A stretch of DNA of 64,000 nucleotides from Microbispora catharanthi (GCF_006334915.2 NZ_VDMA02000010.1:1-64000); one strand, 5' to 3'. Shown: positions 26,345-36,579, counted from the stretch's first letter. Notes: generated by a model not told the origin, from the sequence alone. Numbers and translations: made by a program.

Positions 26345-27310
26345 ATGGAGTACGCCACGCTCGGCCGTTCGGGACTGCGGGTCTCCACGGCGAGCCTCGG
26401 CACGATGAACTTCGGCGCCCCCGGGAGCTGCGACGAGACGGAGGCCGCCCGCATCGTGGACGCCTTCCTCGAGGCGGGCGGGAACGTCGTCGACACCGCC
26501 GACGCCTACAACGGCGGCGAGGCGGAGCGGATCGTCGGGCGGGCCGTGCGGGGCAGGCGGGACGCCGTGGTGCTCGCCACCAAGGCGTTCCTGCCACAGG
26601 GGCCCGGTCCCAACGATCGCGGGCTGTCCCGGGCCCACCTCACCAGGGCGCTGGAGGGCAGCCTGCGCCGGCTCGGGACCGACCACATCGACCTCTACCA
26701 GTGCCACCAGTGGGACGACTCGACTCCGATCGAGGAGACCATGGCGACTCTGGACGGATTCGTACGGTCGGGCAAGGTGCGCTACGTCGGCTGCTCGAAC
26801 TTCACCGCGGCCCAGATCGTGGAGGCCCAGTGGGCCGCGCAGCGGGCGGGCGGGACGCCGTTCGTCAGCCTCCAGCCGGAGTACTCGCTGGTGGCCAGGA
26901 GCATCGAGGCGGAGATCCTGCCCGTCTGCCGGCGGCACGGGCTCGGCACGCTCGTCTGGTCGCCCCTCGGCGGCGGCGTGCTCACCGGCCGCTACCGCCG
27001 GGGCGAGACCCCCGGGGCCGACACCCGGCTGGGCCGGCTCATGGCGTCGCCCATGCCCCGGGCGCGTGCCTGGGCCGAGGGCTTTCTGAACGAGCCCAAC
27101 CTCGCGATCGCCGGGCACGTCGCCGACGCCGCCGCGGAGCTCGGCGTCGCCCCGGCGGCCGTGGCGCTGGCCTGGGTGCGGAGCAGGCCGGAGGTGACCT
27201 CGGTCATCGTCGGCCCCCGCACACTCGACCAGTTGCGCGGAAACCTCGCCGGGCTCGGGCTCACCCTGCCGCCCGATGTCGCCGCCCGTCTCGACGAGAT
27301 CTCCGGTTGA
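26345..27310 (+). CDS. Aldo/keto reductase
   Basis: The 321-residue (beta/alpha)8 reductase has FLEAGGNVVDTADAYNGGEAE (catalytic Asp and Tyr), VVLATKAF (Lys), and HIDLYQCHQWD (His). NFTAAQIVE and SVIVGPRTLDQL are typical of the AKR cofactor face. It uses NAD(P)H to reduce carbonyls. ATG 26345 is favoured over the adjacent GTG because GGGAGG is then about 6 nt away. Repression by the divergent TetR is strongly supported by the operators. Confidence 0.92.
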   Translation: MEYATLGRSGLRVSTASLGTMNFGAPGSCDETEAARIVDAFLEAGGNVVDTADAYNGGEAERIVGRAVRGRRDAVVLATKAFLPQGPGPNDRGLSRAHLTRALEGSLRRLGTDHIDLYQCHQWDDSTPIEETMATLDGFVRSGKVRYVGCSNFTAAQIVEAQWAAQRAGGTPFVSLQPEYSLVARSIEAEILPVCRRHGLGTLVWSPLGGGVLTGRYRRGETPGADTRLGRLMASPMPRARAWAEGFLNEPNLAIAGHVADAAAELGVAPAAVALAWVRSRPEVTSVIVGPRTLDQLRGNLAGLGLTLPPDVAARLDEISG

Positions 27311-27403
27311 GGGACGCGAACAGCGGTGATCGGGTGTACGACACCCGGCGCGGGGCAGCGGGACGTCCGCGGACATGCTGGCCAAGTGAACGGGACGCCT
27401 GAG

Positions 27404-28342
27404 ATGCCGGAAGTATCACCGCAGTTAGGGGAGCATCCCGACGGGGTCGAGCTGCTGCGCCGTACGCCGGGGCTGAAGGTGCTGGACGACGATGACGACG
27501 ATCCCGTCCTCGTGCGCGCTGACGGCGGCCCGGTGGACACCTGGCGCGAGCACTACCCGTACGACCACCGCATCTCCCGGCAAGAGTACGACCGGCACAA
27601 GCGGCTGCTGCAGATCGAGCTGCTGAAGCTGCAGTACTGGCTGAAGGACACCGGAGGCCGCTTGGTCCTCCTGTTCGAAGGACGGGACGCGGCCGGCAAG
27701 GGCGGCACCATCAAGCGCTTCATGGAGCACCTCAACCCCCGCGGCGCGACCGTGGTGGCGCTGGAGAAGCCCAGCGAGCGTGAGCGCGGCCAGTGGTACT
27801 TCCAGCGGTACGTCGAACACCTTCCGGCCGCGGGGGAGATCGTGCTGTTCGACCGGTCCTGGTACAACCGCGCCGGAGTCGAGCGGGTCATGGGCTTCTG
27901 CACTCCGGAGGAGTACAGGGAGTTCATGTACCAGGCGCCGCTGTTCGAGCGGATGCTCGTGCGCGACGGCATCCGCCTGGTCAAGCTGTGGTTCTCGGTG
28001 TCGCGGGCCGAGCAGCGCACCCGGTTCGTCATCCGTCAGGTGGACCCCGTGCGGCAGTGGAAGCTGTCGCCGATGGACATCGCCTCGCTGGACCTGTGGG
28101 ACGAGTACACCCGGGCCAAGGAGGACATGTTCCTCAACACCGACACCGAGGACGCCCCCTGGACGATCATCAAGAGCAACGACAAGAAGCGCGGCAGGCT
28201 GGAGGCGATGCGCTACGTCCTGTCCCTGTACGACTACGACGACAAGGACGCCTCGGTCGTGGGCGAGCCCGACCCCCTGATCGTCAGGTCCGCCGCCGAC
28301 ATCGTGGACGAGGACAACGCCGAGCCGTTGTCGCCGTTCTGA
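27404..28342 (+). CDS. ppk2: Polyphosphate kinase 2
   Basis: PPK2 transfers phosphate between polyphosphate and nucleotides. In this 312-residue protein the Walker A motif is GRDAAGKGG (residues 93-101). Walker B/lid motifs are LFDRSWYNRAGVERVMGFC, and KSNDKKRGRLEAMRYVL lies near the end. The N-terminus has a run of six aspartates (LDDDDDD). The start is unclear: ATG 27404 (GGGAC upstream) or GTG 27386, which lies 6 nt after CATGCT. No partner genes adjoin it. Confidence 0.92.
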   Translation: MPEVSPQLGEHPDGVELLRRTPGLKVLDDDDDDPVLVRADGGPVDTWREHYPYDHRISRQEYDRHKRLLQIELLKLQYWLKDTGGRLVLLFEGRDAAGKGGTIKRFMEHLNPRGATVVALEKPSERERGQWYFQRYVEHLPAAGEIVLFDRSWYNRAGVERVMGFCTPEEYREFMYQAPLFERMLVRDGIRLVKLWFSVSRAEQRTRFVIRQVDPVRQWKLSPMDIASLDLWDEYTRAKEDMFLNTDTEDAPWTIIKSNDKKRGRLEAMRYVLSLYDYDDKDASVVGEPDPLIVRSAADIVDEDNAEPLSPF

Positions 28343-28387
28343 GCCCTCGGCCGACCTTCCGCCCGGAGTCTTCTGCTCGTTCGTACG

Positions 28388-29473
28388 TCACGCCCGCTCG
28401 GCGGTGCGGAACAGGTCGCGTACGGCGGAGCCGAAGTAGGGGCCGTACATCGTGCGGTGGTCGTTGCTGTACTTGAAGCTGCTGACGGACGTCAGCGTGC
28501 CCCGGCCGGAGGCCGGGTCGAAGCCGCTGAGCCAGGGCCCTCCGCTGGCCCCCGCCGTGAGGTCGCAGCGCAGGCCCTGGTCGCGGGTCTGCCCCTGCGG
28601 GTCGCCGTGGGGGACGCCCGCGCAATACAGCAGCCGCTCGCCGTCGTAGGGAGGGTCCGCGGGGAACCCGAAACCGTAGGTCCGGCGGCTCCGGGGCGGG
28701 TCGAAGGCGATGGGCTGTCCGCCCACCAGGTCGGTCAGGTGCTGCCCGTCCAGGTCGTCCACGGCGACCATGCCCACGTCGTAGTCGTCGTTCCCGGATC
28801 GCGACCAGGGCCCGGCGACGAACATCCGCCGTGCGGGGAAGGCGCCGTACGGCTGCCGCCCTTCGTCGTATGCGGGGACGAAGGTCCAGTTCTCCGCCCA
28901 GTCCCCGGCGCCGTCCTTGACGCAGTGCCCCGCGGTGGCGACCAGATCCCTGTTCGCGCTGCGCACGGCGCTGGCGGAGCAGGAGAAGTCCACCCCGTTC
29001 AGCGTGAGGAAGACCCTGCCGGTGGTCCTCGTCACCGAACCTCCCGCCGCCCAGCGCGTGCCGCTCGTCGTCGCCGGGGGCATCGCCGCCGCCTGCCGTG
29101 TCCTGGCCGTCCTGCTTGCCCGGGTCGTCCTGGTCGTTGCGGTGGACCGGCGCGCCGCCTGGCCGGGGGCGAGGACCGCTCTGGCGGCCGGCGGCAGGGC
29201 GGCCCTGGCGACGGACGGCAGCACCGACCCCGGGGGAGCGGCCGGCGGCAGCGCCGACGGGGCGCCGGGCCGGGCGGCCGTGATCCTTTGCAGGCCCCCC
29301 AGCAGCCCGATCGGGACCGCCCGCGCCATCCGCTGCGGTGTCCAGTAGGTCCCGGAGGCGTGCCCGGCCACGTGCTCCACGACGTCTCCCACCGGGGAGA
29401 CCTCCCGGTCGGGGGCTCCCAGGAGTCCGGTGACGAGGGCGGTGACGGCAAGCAAGGGGAGGCTCGGAGTCAT
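28388..29473 (-). CDS. Secreted trypsin-like serine protease (paralogue 1)
   Basis: The 361-residue protein begins with a signal peptide (MTPSLPLLAVTALVTGLLGA). A long Ala/Thr/Arg/Pro-rich pro-region containing YWTPQRMARAVPI follows. The S1 catalytic domain (about 145-361) shows the triad TAGHCV, DYDVGMV and GASGGPW. This fits actinobacterial V8/trypsin-like extracellular peptidases activated by pro-region removal. A close paralogue lies 51 bp upstream on the same strand, indicating tandem duplication and a probable shared transcript. Confidence 0.88.
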   Translation of the reverse strand: MTPSLPLLAVTALVTGLLGAPDREVSPVGDVVEHVAGHASGTYWTPQRMARAVPIGLLGGLQRITAARPGAPSALPPAAPPGSVLPSVARAALPPAARAVLAPGQAARRSTATTRTTRASRTARTRQAAAMPPATTSGTRWAAGGSVTRTTGRVFLTLNGVDFSCSASAVRSANRDLVATAGHCVKDGAGDWAENWTFVPAYDEGRQPYGAFPARRMFVAGPWSRSGNDDYDVGMVAVDDLDGQHLTDLVGGQPIAFDPPRSRRTYGFGFPADPPYDGERLLYCAGVPHGDPQGQTRDQGLRCDLTAGASGGPWLSGFDPASGRGTLTSVSSFKYSNDHRTMYGPYFGSAVRDLFRTAERA

Positions 29474-29524
29474 GGCTCCCGAGTGTGGACCACCGGGAGT
29501 GCTCTTGTGGTTACTTTCGGTGAA

Positions 29525-30619
29525 TCAGGTGAGGGCCGCGTTCTGGGCCGTGTTGTAGACCGCCTCGGCCTCCGGGCCGAAGTAGGGGCCGAACATCCAG
29601 TAGGACGCGAAGTTGTACTTGAAGCTGTTCACCGAGTTGAGCAGGCCGCCGCCGGTGCTCTCGCTGAAGTCGAGGAACCACGGGCCGCCGCTGGCGCCGC
29701 CGGTCATGCCGCAGCTCAGCCCCTGGTCCCGCGAGCTGAGGTAGTCGTCGAACGTCCGCCCGCTGCAGTAGACCAGCCTCGACCCGTCGTACGGCCCGCC
29801 CGCGGGGTAGCCGAAGGCGAACGTCTGGCGCCCGCGCGGCTGGTTGAACGCGACGCCCTGGCCGCCGACGACGTCGGTGAGGCTCTTGCCGCCCTGCGGC
29901 GCGACGACGGCGGCGGCGACGTCGTAGTTCATGTTCTCGCCGGAGTTCCACTGCGCGGTGGTGAGCAGGGTGGTCGCCGGCCAGGTGCCGTTGGGCCTGT
30001 TGCCCTGGTCGTAGCCCGGGACGAAGACCCAGTTGGCGTGGAAGGCGCCGTTCAGCTTCACGCAGTGGCCCGCGGTGATGACCACGCTCTTGTTGGCGCT
30101 GGTGACGGCGGTGCCCGAGCAGGAGGCGTTCCTTCCTGCGTCCGATCCGGCCGTGACCGTGAAGAACACCCTCCCCGTGGTCTTCGCCACCGTCCCGCCC
30201 GCCGTCCAGGACGAGCCGGAGGTCCGCGAGGAGACGCGAGCCGTGGCGGCGGCCGTGCCGGTCGCGGCGGTCAGGGTGGGGGCGACGGTCGCGGGCCGCG
30301 CCGCGGAGGCGCCGGCGGGGGCTGAGCCGGCCGAGCCGGTCGTGGAGCCGGCCGCCGCGAATTGCCGGTCGCCGGTGCCGGGGGCGTCCAGCGGCTCCGC
30401 GGCCTCCATGCGCGCGACGGTCCAGAACTTCCTGACCGTGCGCTGCTCCGTCGCCGTGTCGGCCGCCTCGTGGACGGCGGGCCGGGGGCCCGCGGCGGCC
30501 GACTGCGTGACGGTTCCCGTCACGGTCGCCGCGGCGCCGTGTGCGGCGGGGAGCATCACCCCCGCCGCGGCGAGGGCGGGGATCGCGAGAACCGTGAGAC
30601 GTCGTGCCCTGGGGTGCAT
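29525..30619 (-). CDS. Secreted trypsin-like serine protease (paralogue 2)
   Basis: The 364-residue protein has a signal peptide ([26 protein letters not shown]). Its pro-region carries [17 protein letters not shown], matching the W-T-x-x-R-M motif of paralogue 1. The S1 domain has [14 protein letters not shown] and GASGGPW. Both end in a similar FKY(N/S)...M(F/Y)GPYFG tail. The two probably differ in specificity or regulation. Its promoter lies in the 253-bp gap shared with dxr. Confidence 0.9.
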   Translation of the reverse strand: MHPRARRLTVLAIPALAAAGVMLPAAHGAAATVTGTVTQSAAAGPRPAVHEAADTATEQRTVRKFWTVARMEAAEPLDAPGTGDRQFAAAGSTTGSAGSAPAGASAARPATVAPTLTAATGTAAATARVSSRTSGSSWTAGGTVAKTTGRVFFTVTAGSDAGRNASCSGTAVTSANKSVVITAGHCVKLNGAFHANWVFVPGYDQGNRPNGTWPATTLLTTAQWNSGENMNYDVAAAVVAPQGGKSLTDVVGGQGVAFNQPRGRQTFAFGYPAGGPYDGSRLVYCSGRTFDDYLSSRDQGLSCGMTGGASGGPWFLDFSESTGGGLLNSVNSFKYNFASYWMFGPYFGPEAEAVYNTAQNAALT

Positions 30620-30860
30620 GCCTGGCTACCTCCGTGTCGGGATGCCTGAGACGTGTCGGGATGTCCTGACGCGGGAACGTAGCGACGCCTTCAACCGGAT
30701 TTCTCGCAATCTACCTATACGGTTATGGGCAGATTCGGGCATATATGTGCTTGTTTCTCCCCTGCATCTTTCTGCGCAGCAAGATGCGGCACCGTCCGCT
30801 TCAGCTCCGGCCGTTCCGCGTACGGGCGCGTGCCGTTGCGGGCCCGCGGGCCGTCTCGGA

Positions 30861-30866
30861 GACAAT
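30861..30866 (+). promoter_or_regulatory. Putative -10 box of leaderless dxr mRNA
   Basis: GACAAT is followed by GAGGGG and ATG 30873. GAGGGG directly abuts the ATG, too near for normal Shine-Dalgarno pairing. I see no gene in the rest of the gap (30620-30860). Confidence 0.35.
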
Positions 30867-30872
30867 GAGGGG

Positions 30873-32060
30873 ATGAGCTCCCAATCCCTGCCGCACCCCC
30901 GATCTGTCGTCGTGCTGGGTTCGACCGGCTCCATCGGCACCCAGGCTCTCGACGTCGTCGCCAACGCCCCCGGACGGTTCCGCGTGACCGGGCTCGCCGC
31001 GGGCGGCGGCCGGGTCGACCTGCTGGCGAGGCAGGCGGCCGACTTCGGGGCCGAAGCGGTGGCGGTCGCCGACCCGGCGGCCGTACCGGCGCTGCGCGAG
31101 GCGCTGTCGGCGGCGGGCGCGCGGGCGAGGGTGCTGGCGGGCCCGGAGGGGGTGGCGGAGGTCGCGGCGTCGCCCTGCGACATCGTGCTCAACGGCATCA
31201 CCGGGGCCCTGGGGCTGACCTCCACGCTCGCCGCGCTGGAGGCGGGCCGGGTGCTCGCGCTGGCCAACAAGGAGTCGCTGATCGTGGGCGGACCGCTGGT
31301 CAAGCGCCTGGCCCGGCCGGGGCAGATGATCCCCGTGGACTCCGAGCACTCCGCGCTCGCCCAGTGTCTGTGGGCGGCAGGGCCGGGCGGGGCCGACCCG
31401 GCGGCCGTACGGCGGCTGGTGGTGACGGCGAGCGGCGGCCCGTTCCGGGGGAGGAAGCGGGCCGAGCTGACGGACGTGACCCCGGAGATGGCGCTGAACC
31501 ACCCGACCTGGAGCATGGGCCCCGTCATCACGGTGAACTCGGCGACGCTCGTCAACAAGGGCCTGGAGGTGATCGAGGCCCATCTGCTGTTCGACATCGG
31601 GTTCGACCGGATCGAGGTGGTGGTCCACCCGCAGTCGATCATCCACTCGATGGTGGAGTTCGCCGACGGCTCGACGATCGCCCAGGCGAGCCCGCCCGAC
31701 ATGCGGCTGCCGATCTCGCTCGCGCTGGCCTACCCCGACCGGGTGCCCGGAGCGGCCCGGGCGGTCGACTGGACCACCGCCCACACCTGGACCTTCGAGC
31801 CGCTCGACGACGAGGCGTTCCCGTCGGTCGCGCTGGCCCGTCACGTGGGCGCCCTGGGCGGCACGGCGCCGGCGGTCTACAACGCGGCGAACGAGGTGTG
31901 CGTGGAGGCGTTCCTGAAGGGCGCCCTGCCGTTCCTCGGCATCGTGGACACGGTGGAACGCGTGGTGGCCGCCCACACCCCCGGCCCGGCGGCGTCCGTG
32001 GAGGAGGTCCTCGCGGCGGACGCGTGGGCGAGGGCGCGGGCGGCCGAACTGACGAGCTGA
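30873..32060 (+). CDS. dxr: 1-deoxy-D-xylulose-5-phosphate reductoisomerase
   Basis: DXR makes methylerythritol phosphate in the non-mevalonate isoprenoid pathway, using NADPH and a divalent metal. The 395-residue protein has the nucleotide loop [27 protein letters not shown], the metal-site [25 protein letters not shown], and [12 protein letters not shown]. ispG, a later pathway enzyme, lies 1.5 kb downstream on the same strand. An LPMO gene in opposite orientation stands between them, so the two need separate promoters. Confidence 0.97.
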   Translation: MSSQSLPHPRSVVVLGSTGSIGTQALDVVANAPGRFRVTGLAAGGGRVDLLARQAADFGAEAVAVADPAAVPALREALSAAGARARVLAGPEGVAEVAASPCDIVLNGITGALGLTSTLAALEAGRVLALANKESLIVGGPLVKRLARPGQMIPVDSEHSALAQCLWAAGPGGADPAAVRRLVVTASGGPFRGRKRAELTDVTPEMALNHPTWSMGPVITVNSATLVNKGLEVIEAHLLFDIGFDRIEVVVHPQSIIHSMVEFADGSTIAQASPPDMRLPISLALAYPDRVPGAARAVDWTTAHTWTFEPLDDEAFPSVALARHVGALGGTAPAVYNAANEVCVEAFLKGALPFLGIVDTVERVVAAHTPGPAASVEEVLAADAWARARAAELTS

Positions 32061-32109
32061 GCCCGTGGCGCGACCCGGGTCAGGCGGGCCGCGCCGCGGG
32101 CCGGCGGGG

Positions 32110-33243
32110 TCAGGCCGCCGAGCAGGTCAGCGTCGGGGTGCTGCCGCTCGATCCGTTGGCCAGGAAGCCGAACGTGGTCGAGGCGCCGGCGCCCAGGCTG
32201 CCGTTGTAGCTCACGTTCTTCACGCTGACGTCGCTGCCGGACTGGCTGAGCGTGCCGTTCCAGACCTGCGTGATCGTGACGCCGCTCGGCTGGGTCCATG
32301 TGGCGGTCCAGCCGCCGATGGACGAGGAGCCGGCCTTCACCGTCACCTCACCCTGGAAGCCGCCGCCCCACGAGCTGACGACCTTGTAGGTGGCCGAGCA
32401 GCCGCCGGGGCCCGCGGTCGGGCTCGCCGAGGGGCTGACCCTCGGGCTCGGCGAGGTGTTGGGGGAGGTTCCGGGGGACGGGGAGACCGGCGGGGTGGGG
32501 CTCGGGCTGGTGCTCGGGCCCGTGCCGACGCCGGTCACCTCGCCGTTGCCGCCGTCGAAGACGACGTCGGAGCAGCTGTAGAACGTCTCGTTGCTGTCCG
32601 AGCGCTGCCACACGGTGTAGATGATGTGGCGGCCGCTCTTACCCGACGGCAGGTGGGCGTTCCAGTAGTAGTGGCCGTCCTCGGTGCCCACCGAGCCGAG
32701 GCTCGGCGGGTTGGTGACGCTGTCGAACGGAGTCGACTCCAGGTCGCTCCAGGCCAGCGGCCGGGTCGGGCTCCAGGAGTCCTTGGTGATGTACGACCGG
32801 AACGTGCCGGGGTGCGCGGCCCACTTGTTGTACTTGAACTCGATGGTCGCCCCGGACGTCAGGTGGGTGACCGGCCAGTCGTCGCGGGCGAGGTCGAAAC
32901 CGCTGAAGTCGTAGACGATCGCGCCGCCGCTGCACAGTTGCCCGTCCGGGATGAAGCCGGACATCCGGCCCGCGCCGTCCGAGCGGAGCACGGCGAACCA
33001 GTTGTACAGCGCGTTGGTCCCGCCCTTGGCGACCGCGGCCGCGCAGGCGGGGTTCTTCGGCTGGATGGCTCCGCTCGAGGTCGTGCCGTCCTTCCAGCAC
33101 AGGTAGGTACGGCTGCCGGGCACCATCGGAGCGCCGTGCGCGGACGCCGGGGAGGCGAGCACGACGGCGGAGACGAGGGCGGACAGCGCGGCGACGATCA
33201 GCCCGATCGTCGCTTTCGACAGTTTTCTTCGTGGTCTACCCAC
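32110..33243 (-). CDS. AA10 lytic polysaccharide monooxygenase with CBM2
   Basis: Seen: a signal peptide ending ASA before H36, which becomes the N-terminal copper-brace histidine after cleavage. The AA10 domain covers residues 36-231 with second brace histidine H144 (AAHPGTF) and axial F221 (NETFYSC). A Ser/Pro/Thr linker (about 240-278) and a C-terminal CBM2 (about 280-377, with GGFQGEVTVK and WNGTLSQSG) follow. Such enzymes oxidatively cut crystalline cellulose or chitin outside the cell. CBM2 fusion favours cellulose or chitin binding. GTG 33243 has AAAGGG 6 nt upstream. A GAGCGCTC palindrome upstream suggests sugar-responsive control. Confidence 0.94.
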   Translation of the reverse strand: MGRPRRKLSKATIGLIVAALSALVSAVVLASPASAHGAPMVPGSRTYLCWKDGTTSSGAIQPKNPACAAAVAKGGTNALYNWFAVLRSDGAGRMSGFIPDGQLCSGGAIVYDFSGFDLARDDWPVTHLTSGATIEFKYNKWAAHPGTFRSYITKDSWSPTRPLAWSDLESTPFDSVTNPPSLGSVGTEDGHYYWNAHLPSGKSGRHIIYTVWQRSDSNETFYSCSDVVFDGGNGEVTGVGTGPSTSPSPTPPVSPSPGTSPNTSPSPRVSPSASPTAGPGGCSATYKVVSSWGGGFQGEVTVKAGSSSIGGWTATWTQPSGVTITQVWNGTLSQSGSDVSVKNVSYNGSLGAGASTTFGFLANGSSGSTPTLTCSAA

Positions 33244-33579
33244 GGGCTACCCTTTCGCGTGGTCATGGCTGCCGCACTCGTGGTGCAGCACGGCACCGCC
33301 GACGGCGCGAGCACGTCGGCCCGGGGGGACAGCCGTTGACTTGCCAACCAGGTGGTGCGTAGAGCGCTCTCGCGATTCGGACTCTAGGTCGGCCTCCGTC
33401 GCCTGCCCACCCGTGCCAGGGCCACCGTGCCCGTCCTCGCAGGTGGCGGCTCTTCCTTCGGCCGCGGGTCATGAAACCTTCATTCCTCGTGAAAAGGTTT
33501 CGGGCCGTCCGGCGTCGCGGCACTCCTTAGACTGGGAGGGCCCCCCATCGGGCGTCGCCTATTACAACAAGGTGCAGAA
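33244..33579. other. 336-bp divergent region between LPMO and ispG
   Basis: Apart from the GAGCGCTC palindrome I see no gene. The small frames here are not supported by codon bias or ribosome sites. The ispG promoter must lie between about 33480 and 33560. Confidence 0.5.
33361..33370. promoter_or_regulatory. CebR/CelR-like palindrome upstream of the LPMO gene
   Basis: AGAGCGCTCT is a perfect 10-bp palindrome with the GAGCGCTC core. Known cellobiose-responsive LacI-type operators in actinomycetes (TGGGAGCGCTCCCA) share that core. It lies 118 bp from the LPMO start. Confidence 0.5.
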
Positions 33580-34746
33580 ATGTCTGTTGATCTCGGGATT
33601 CCCGCCGTACGGACCCAGCCGATCGCCAACCGGCGGGTGTCACGCCAGATCATGGTCGGCTCGGTCCCCGTCGGAGGGGACGCGCCGGTCTCGGTGCAGT
33701 CCATGACCACCACGCTGACCGCCGACGTCAACTCCACCCTGCAGCAGATCGCCGAGCTCACCGCCGCCGGCTGCCAGATCGTCCGCGTCGCGGTCCCGTC
33801 CCAGGACGACGCCGACGCGCTGCCGGCCATCGCGAGGAAATCCAAGATCCCGGTCATCGCCGACATCCATTTCCAGCCCAAATACGTCTTCGCGGCGATC
33901 GAGGCGGGGTGCGCGGCCGTCCGGGTGAACCCCGGGAACATCAAGAAGTTCGACGACAAGGTCGGCGAGATCGCCCGCGCCGCCTCCGACGCCGGCGTGC
34001 CGATCAGGATCGGGGTCAACGCCGGCTCGCTCGACCCGCGCCTGCTGCAGAAGTACGGCAAGGCCACCCCGGAGGCCCTGGTCGAGTCGGCGCTGTGGGA
34101 GTGCTCCCTGTTCGAGGAGCACGGCTTCCGCGACATCAAGATCTCGGTCAAGCACAACGACCCGGTCGTCATGATCCAGGCCTACCGCCTGCTCGCCGAG
34201 CGCTGCGACTACCCGCTGCACCTCGGCGTGACCGAGGCGGGACCGGCCTTCCAGGGCACGATCAAGTCCGCGGTGGCGTTCGGCGCGCTGCTGGCCGAGG
34301 GGATCGGCGACACCATCCGGGTGTCGCTGTCGGCGCCTCCGGTCGAGGAGGTCAAGGTCGGCACGCAGATCCTCGAGTCGCTGGGCCTGCGCGAGCGCGG
34401 CCTGGAGATCGTCTCCTGCCCGTCCTGCGGCCGTGCCCAGGTGGACGTGTACACCCTCGCCGAGCAGGTGCAGGCCGGGCTGACCGGGCTCAAGGTGCCG
34501 CTGCGCGTGGCCGTGATGGGCTGCGTGGTCAACGGCCCCGGCGAGGCCAGGGAGGCCGACCTCGGCGTCGCCTCCGGCAACGGCAAGGGCCAGATCTTCG
34601 TGAAGGGCGAGGTCATCAAGACCGTCCCCGAGTCGCAGATCGTCGAGACCCTCATCGAGGAGGCTCTGCGTCTCGCCGAGGAGATGGGCGTCGACGTGGA
34701 CTTCGACGACGACGAGGCCGCCGGTCCGGAGGTCGTCGTCCGCTGA
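33580..34746 (+). CDS. ispG: (E)-4-hydroxy-3-methylbut-2-enyl-diphosphate synthase
   Basis: IspG (GcpE) converts MEcPP to HMBPP with a [4Fe-4S] cluster. The 388-residue protein has the TIM-barrel part, with SVQSMTTT near the N-terminus, and DIHFQPKY. The C-terminal cluster ligands are C280 and C283 (SCPSCGR), C315 ([11 protein letters not shown]) and E322. AAGGTG precedes ATG 33580 by 6 nt. The C-terminus is acidic ([11 protein letters not shown]). It works with dxr upstream. The usual partner gene rseP is missing between them. Confidence 0.97.
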   Translation: MSVDLGIPAVRTQPIANRRVSRQIMVGSVPVGGDAPVSVQSMTTTLTADVNSTLQQIAELTAAGCQIVRVAVPSQDDADALPAIARKSKIPVIADIHFQPKYVFAAIEAGCAAVRVNPGNIKKFDDKVGEIARAASDAGVPIRIGVNAGSLDPRLLQKYGKATPEALVESALWECSLFEEHGFRDIKISVKHNDPVVMIQAYRLLAERCDYPLHLGVTEAGPAFQGTIKSAVAFGALLAEGIGDTIRVSLSAPPVEEVKVGTQILESLGLRERGLEIVSCPSCGRAQVDVYTLAEQVQAGLTGLKVPLRVAVMGCVVNGPGEAREADLGVASGNGKGQIFVKGEVIKTVPESQIVETLIEEALRLAEEMGVDVDFDDDEAAGPEVVVR

Positions 34747-34864
34747 CCCCGGCATTACAGTTCGCAATGCTCTGACTACACAATGGCAATGAACGGGTAG
34801 TACGGAACGTACATGGCCGATCACATCGCGAAGCTGTCCTCTGCTGTTCGGAAGCAGAGGAGCA

Positions 34865-36538
34865 ATGCCGGTGAAGCGGGTCGTTGGTGTGATCGCGGGC
34901 GTGGCGACGCTGGTCGCCGGGCTGGTCGGTCCGGAAGGGGTGGCCGCCGGGTCCGACCGGTCGGGACACTGGGGGCCGCCGCAGCGTCCGCTCGAATGGA
35001 AGCAGTGCCCGCCGGAGACCAAGTCGGCCTCCGGCGGCCTGCTCGGCCTCGGCTCGGCCCGGCCGATCCGGCCGGCTCGCCGGGGCGACCGGCGGGAGTC
35101 CGTGCAGGAGTGCGCGGAGCTGCGCGTCCCGCTCGACTACCGCGAGCCGTACGGCCAGCAGATCACGCTGGCGCTCAACCGGATCAAGGGCACCGCCTCA
35201 CGTGACGGCAACCACCTCGGTGCGCTGCTGGTGAACCCCGGTGGACCGGGCGGCGAGGGGCTCAGCCTGGCCAGGTACGTCGCGGCACGGCTGCCCAAGG
35301 ACGTCGCGGCACGGTTCGACATCATCGGTTTCGCCCCGCGTGGGGTGGCGCCCAGCCAGCCCGCCATCTCCTGCGTGGACCCGGCCCGCTTCTACGCGCC
35401 GCCCCGGCCGGACAACGTGCCGAGGAACGACGCCGAGGAGCAGGTGCTGGCCGGCCGGGCCAGACAGTACGCCGAGGGCTGCGGCAACCGCTGGGCCTGG
35501 TTCCTGCCCTACCTGACCACGGAGAACTCCGCGCGGGACATGGACGCCGTGCGCGCGGCGCTCGGCGAAGAGAAGATCAGCTACCTCGGCTACTCGTACG
35601 GCACCTACCTGGGGGCGGTCTACGCCACCCTGTTCCCGCAGCGGGTGCGCCGCCTCGTACTCGACAGCGTGGTGGACCCCGACGGCGTCTGGTACGAGGC
35701 CAACATCGCCCAGGACCACAGCTTCGACCGGCGGCACCGCGACTTCCTCGCCTGGGTGGCCGAACACGACGACGTCTACAAGCTGGGCGCGACGCAGGCG
35801 GCGGTGTCCTTCGCGTGGTACTCCATGCGCTCACGCCTGCACGACCGGCCCGCGGGCGGTGTCGTGGGCCCGAGCGAACTGGACGACGTCTTCTCCAACG
35901 GCGCCTACAGCGACCGGCTCTGGCCCTACCTGGGCGCCGCCTTCTCGTCCTACGTCCGCGACGGCGATCCCACGGTCCTGGTGAAACTGTTCCACCTGGA
36001 GGCCGAGATCGACGCGGAGGAGGAGAACTCCTACGCGGTCTACCTGGGCGTGGAGTGCCGCGACGCGGCCTGGCCCCGATCCTGGGACCGCTGGCGGGCC
36101 GACACGCGCCGGGCGCACACCGAGGCGCCGTTCATGGCCTGGCCCAACGCCGTCTACAACGCGCCGTGCGCCTTCTGGCCCGAGAAGGGCGGCACGCCGG
36201 TCAAGGTGGGCACGTCGCACCTGCCGCCGGTCCTGCTGATCCAGGCCGAGCGCGACGCCGCCACGCCGTACGAGGGGGCGCTGCGCATGCGCCGCCTGTT
36301 CCCGACCGCGCGCCTGCTCACCTCGGGCGGCGGCAACCACGGCGTGTCGCTCGCCGGGAACGCCTGCGTGGACCGGCAACTGGCGGCCTACCTGCGCGAT
36401 GCGGCGCTGTTGCCGCAGCGCAAAGGCAAGCGGGGTGCCGACGCGAGCTGCCCGGGAGAGCCGGAGCCGCGGGCCGCGCTGATGAAGGTCGCGGCGGGTG
36501 CGCCGGGAACGGCGTCCCACGCCTCCGCCGTACGGTGA
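34865..36538 (+). CDS. Secreted S33 tripeptidyl aminopeptidase-like alpha/beta hydrolase
   Basis: The 557-residue protein starts with a signal peptide (VKRVVGVIAGVATLVAGLVG). It shows LLVNPGGPGGEG (oxyanion loop), FDIIGFAPRGV, nucleophile S244 in GYSYGTYLG, an acid in IQAERDAATPYEGA and the histidine in GGNHGVSL. The C-terminal domain holds ACVDRQLAAYL, as in SlpD/SlpE-like peptidases. These remove tripeptides or single residues from extracellular peptides. It interrupts the ispG-GNAT neighbourhood common in actinomycetes and has its own promoter gap (34747-34864). Confidence 0.9.
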   Translation: MPVKRVVGVIAGVATLVAGLVGPEGVAAGSDRSGHWGPPQRPLEWKQCPPETKSASGGLLGLGSARPIRPARRGDRRESVQECAELRVPLDYREPYGQQITLALNRIKGTASRDGNHLGALLVNPGGPGGEGLSLARYVAARLPKDVAARFDIIGFAPRGVAPSQPAISCVDPARFYAPPRPDNVPRNDAEEQVLAGRARQYAEGCGNRWAWFLPYLTTENSARDMDAVRAALGEEKISYLGYSYGTYLGAVYATLFPQRVRRLVLDSVVDPDGVWYEANIAQDHSFDRRHRDFLAWVAEHDDVYKLGATQAAVSFAWYSMRSRLHDRPAGGVVGPSELDDVFSNGAYSDRLWPYLGAAFSSYVRDGDPTVLVKLFHLEAEIDAEEENSYAVYLGVECRDAAWPRSWDRWRADTRRAHTEAPFMAWPNAVYNAPCAFWPEKGGTPVKVGTSHLPPVLLIQAERDAATPYEGALRMRRLFPTARLLTSGGGNHGVSLAGNACVDRQLAAYLRDAALLPQRKGKRGADASCPGEPEPRAALMKVAAGAPGTASHASAVR

Positions 36539-36579
36539 GCCCGGCCGGGCCGATACCTCCCAAACGCGAACCGTTCGCG

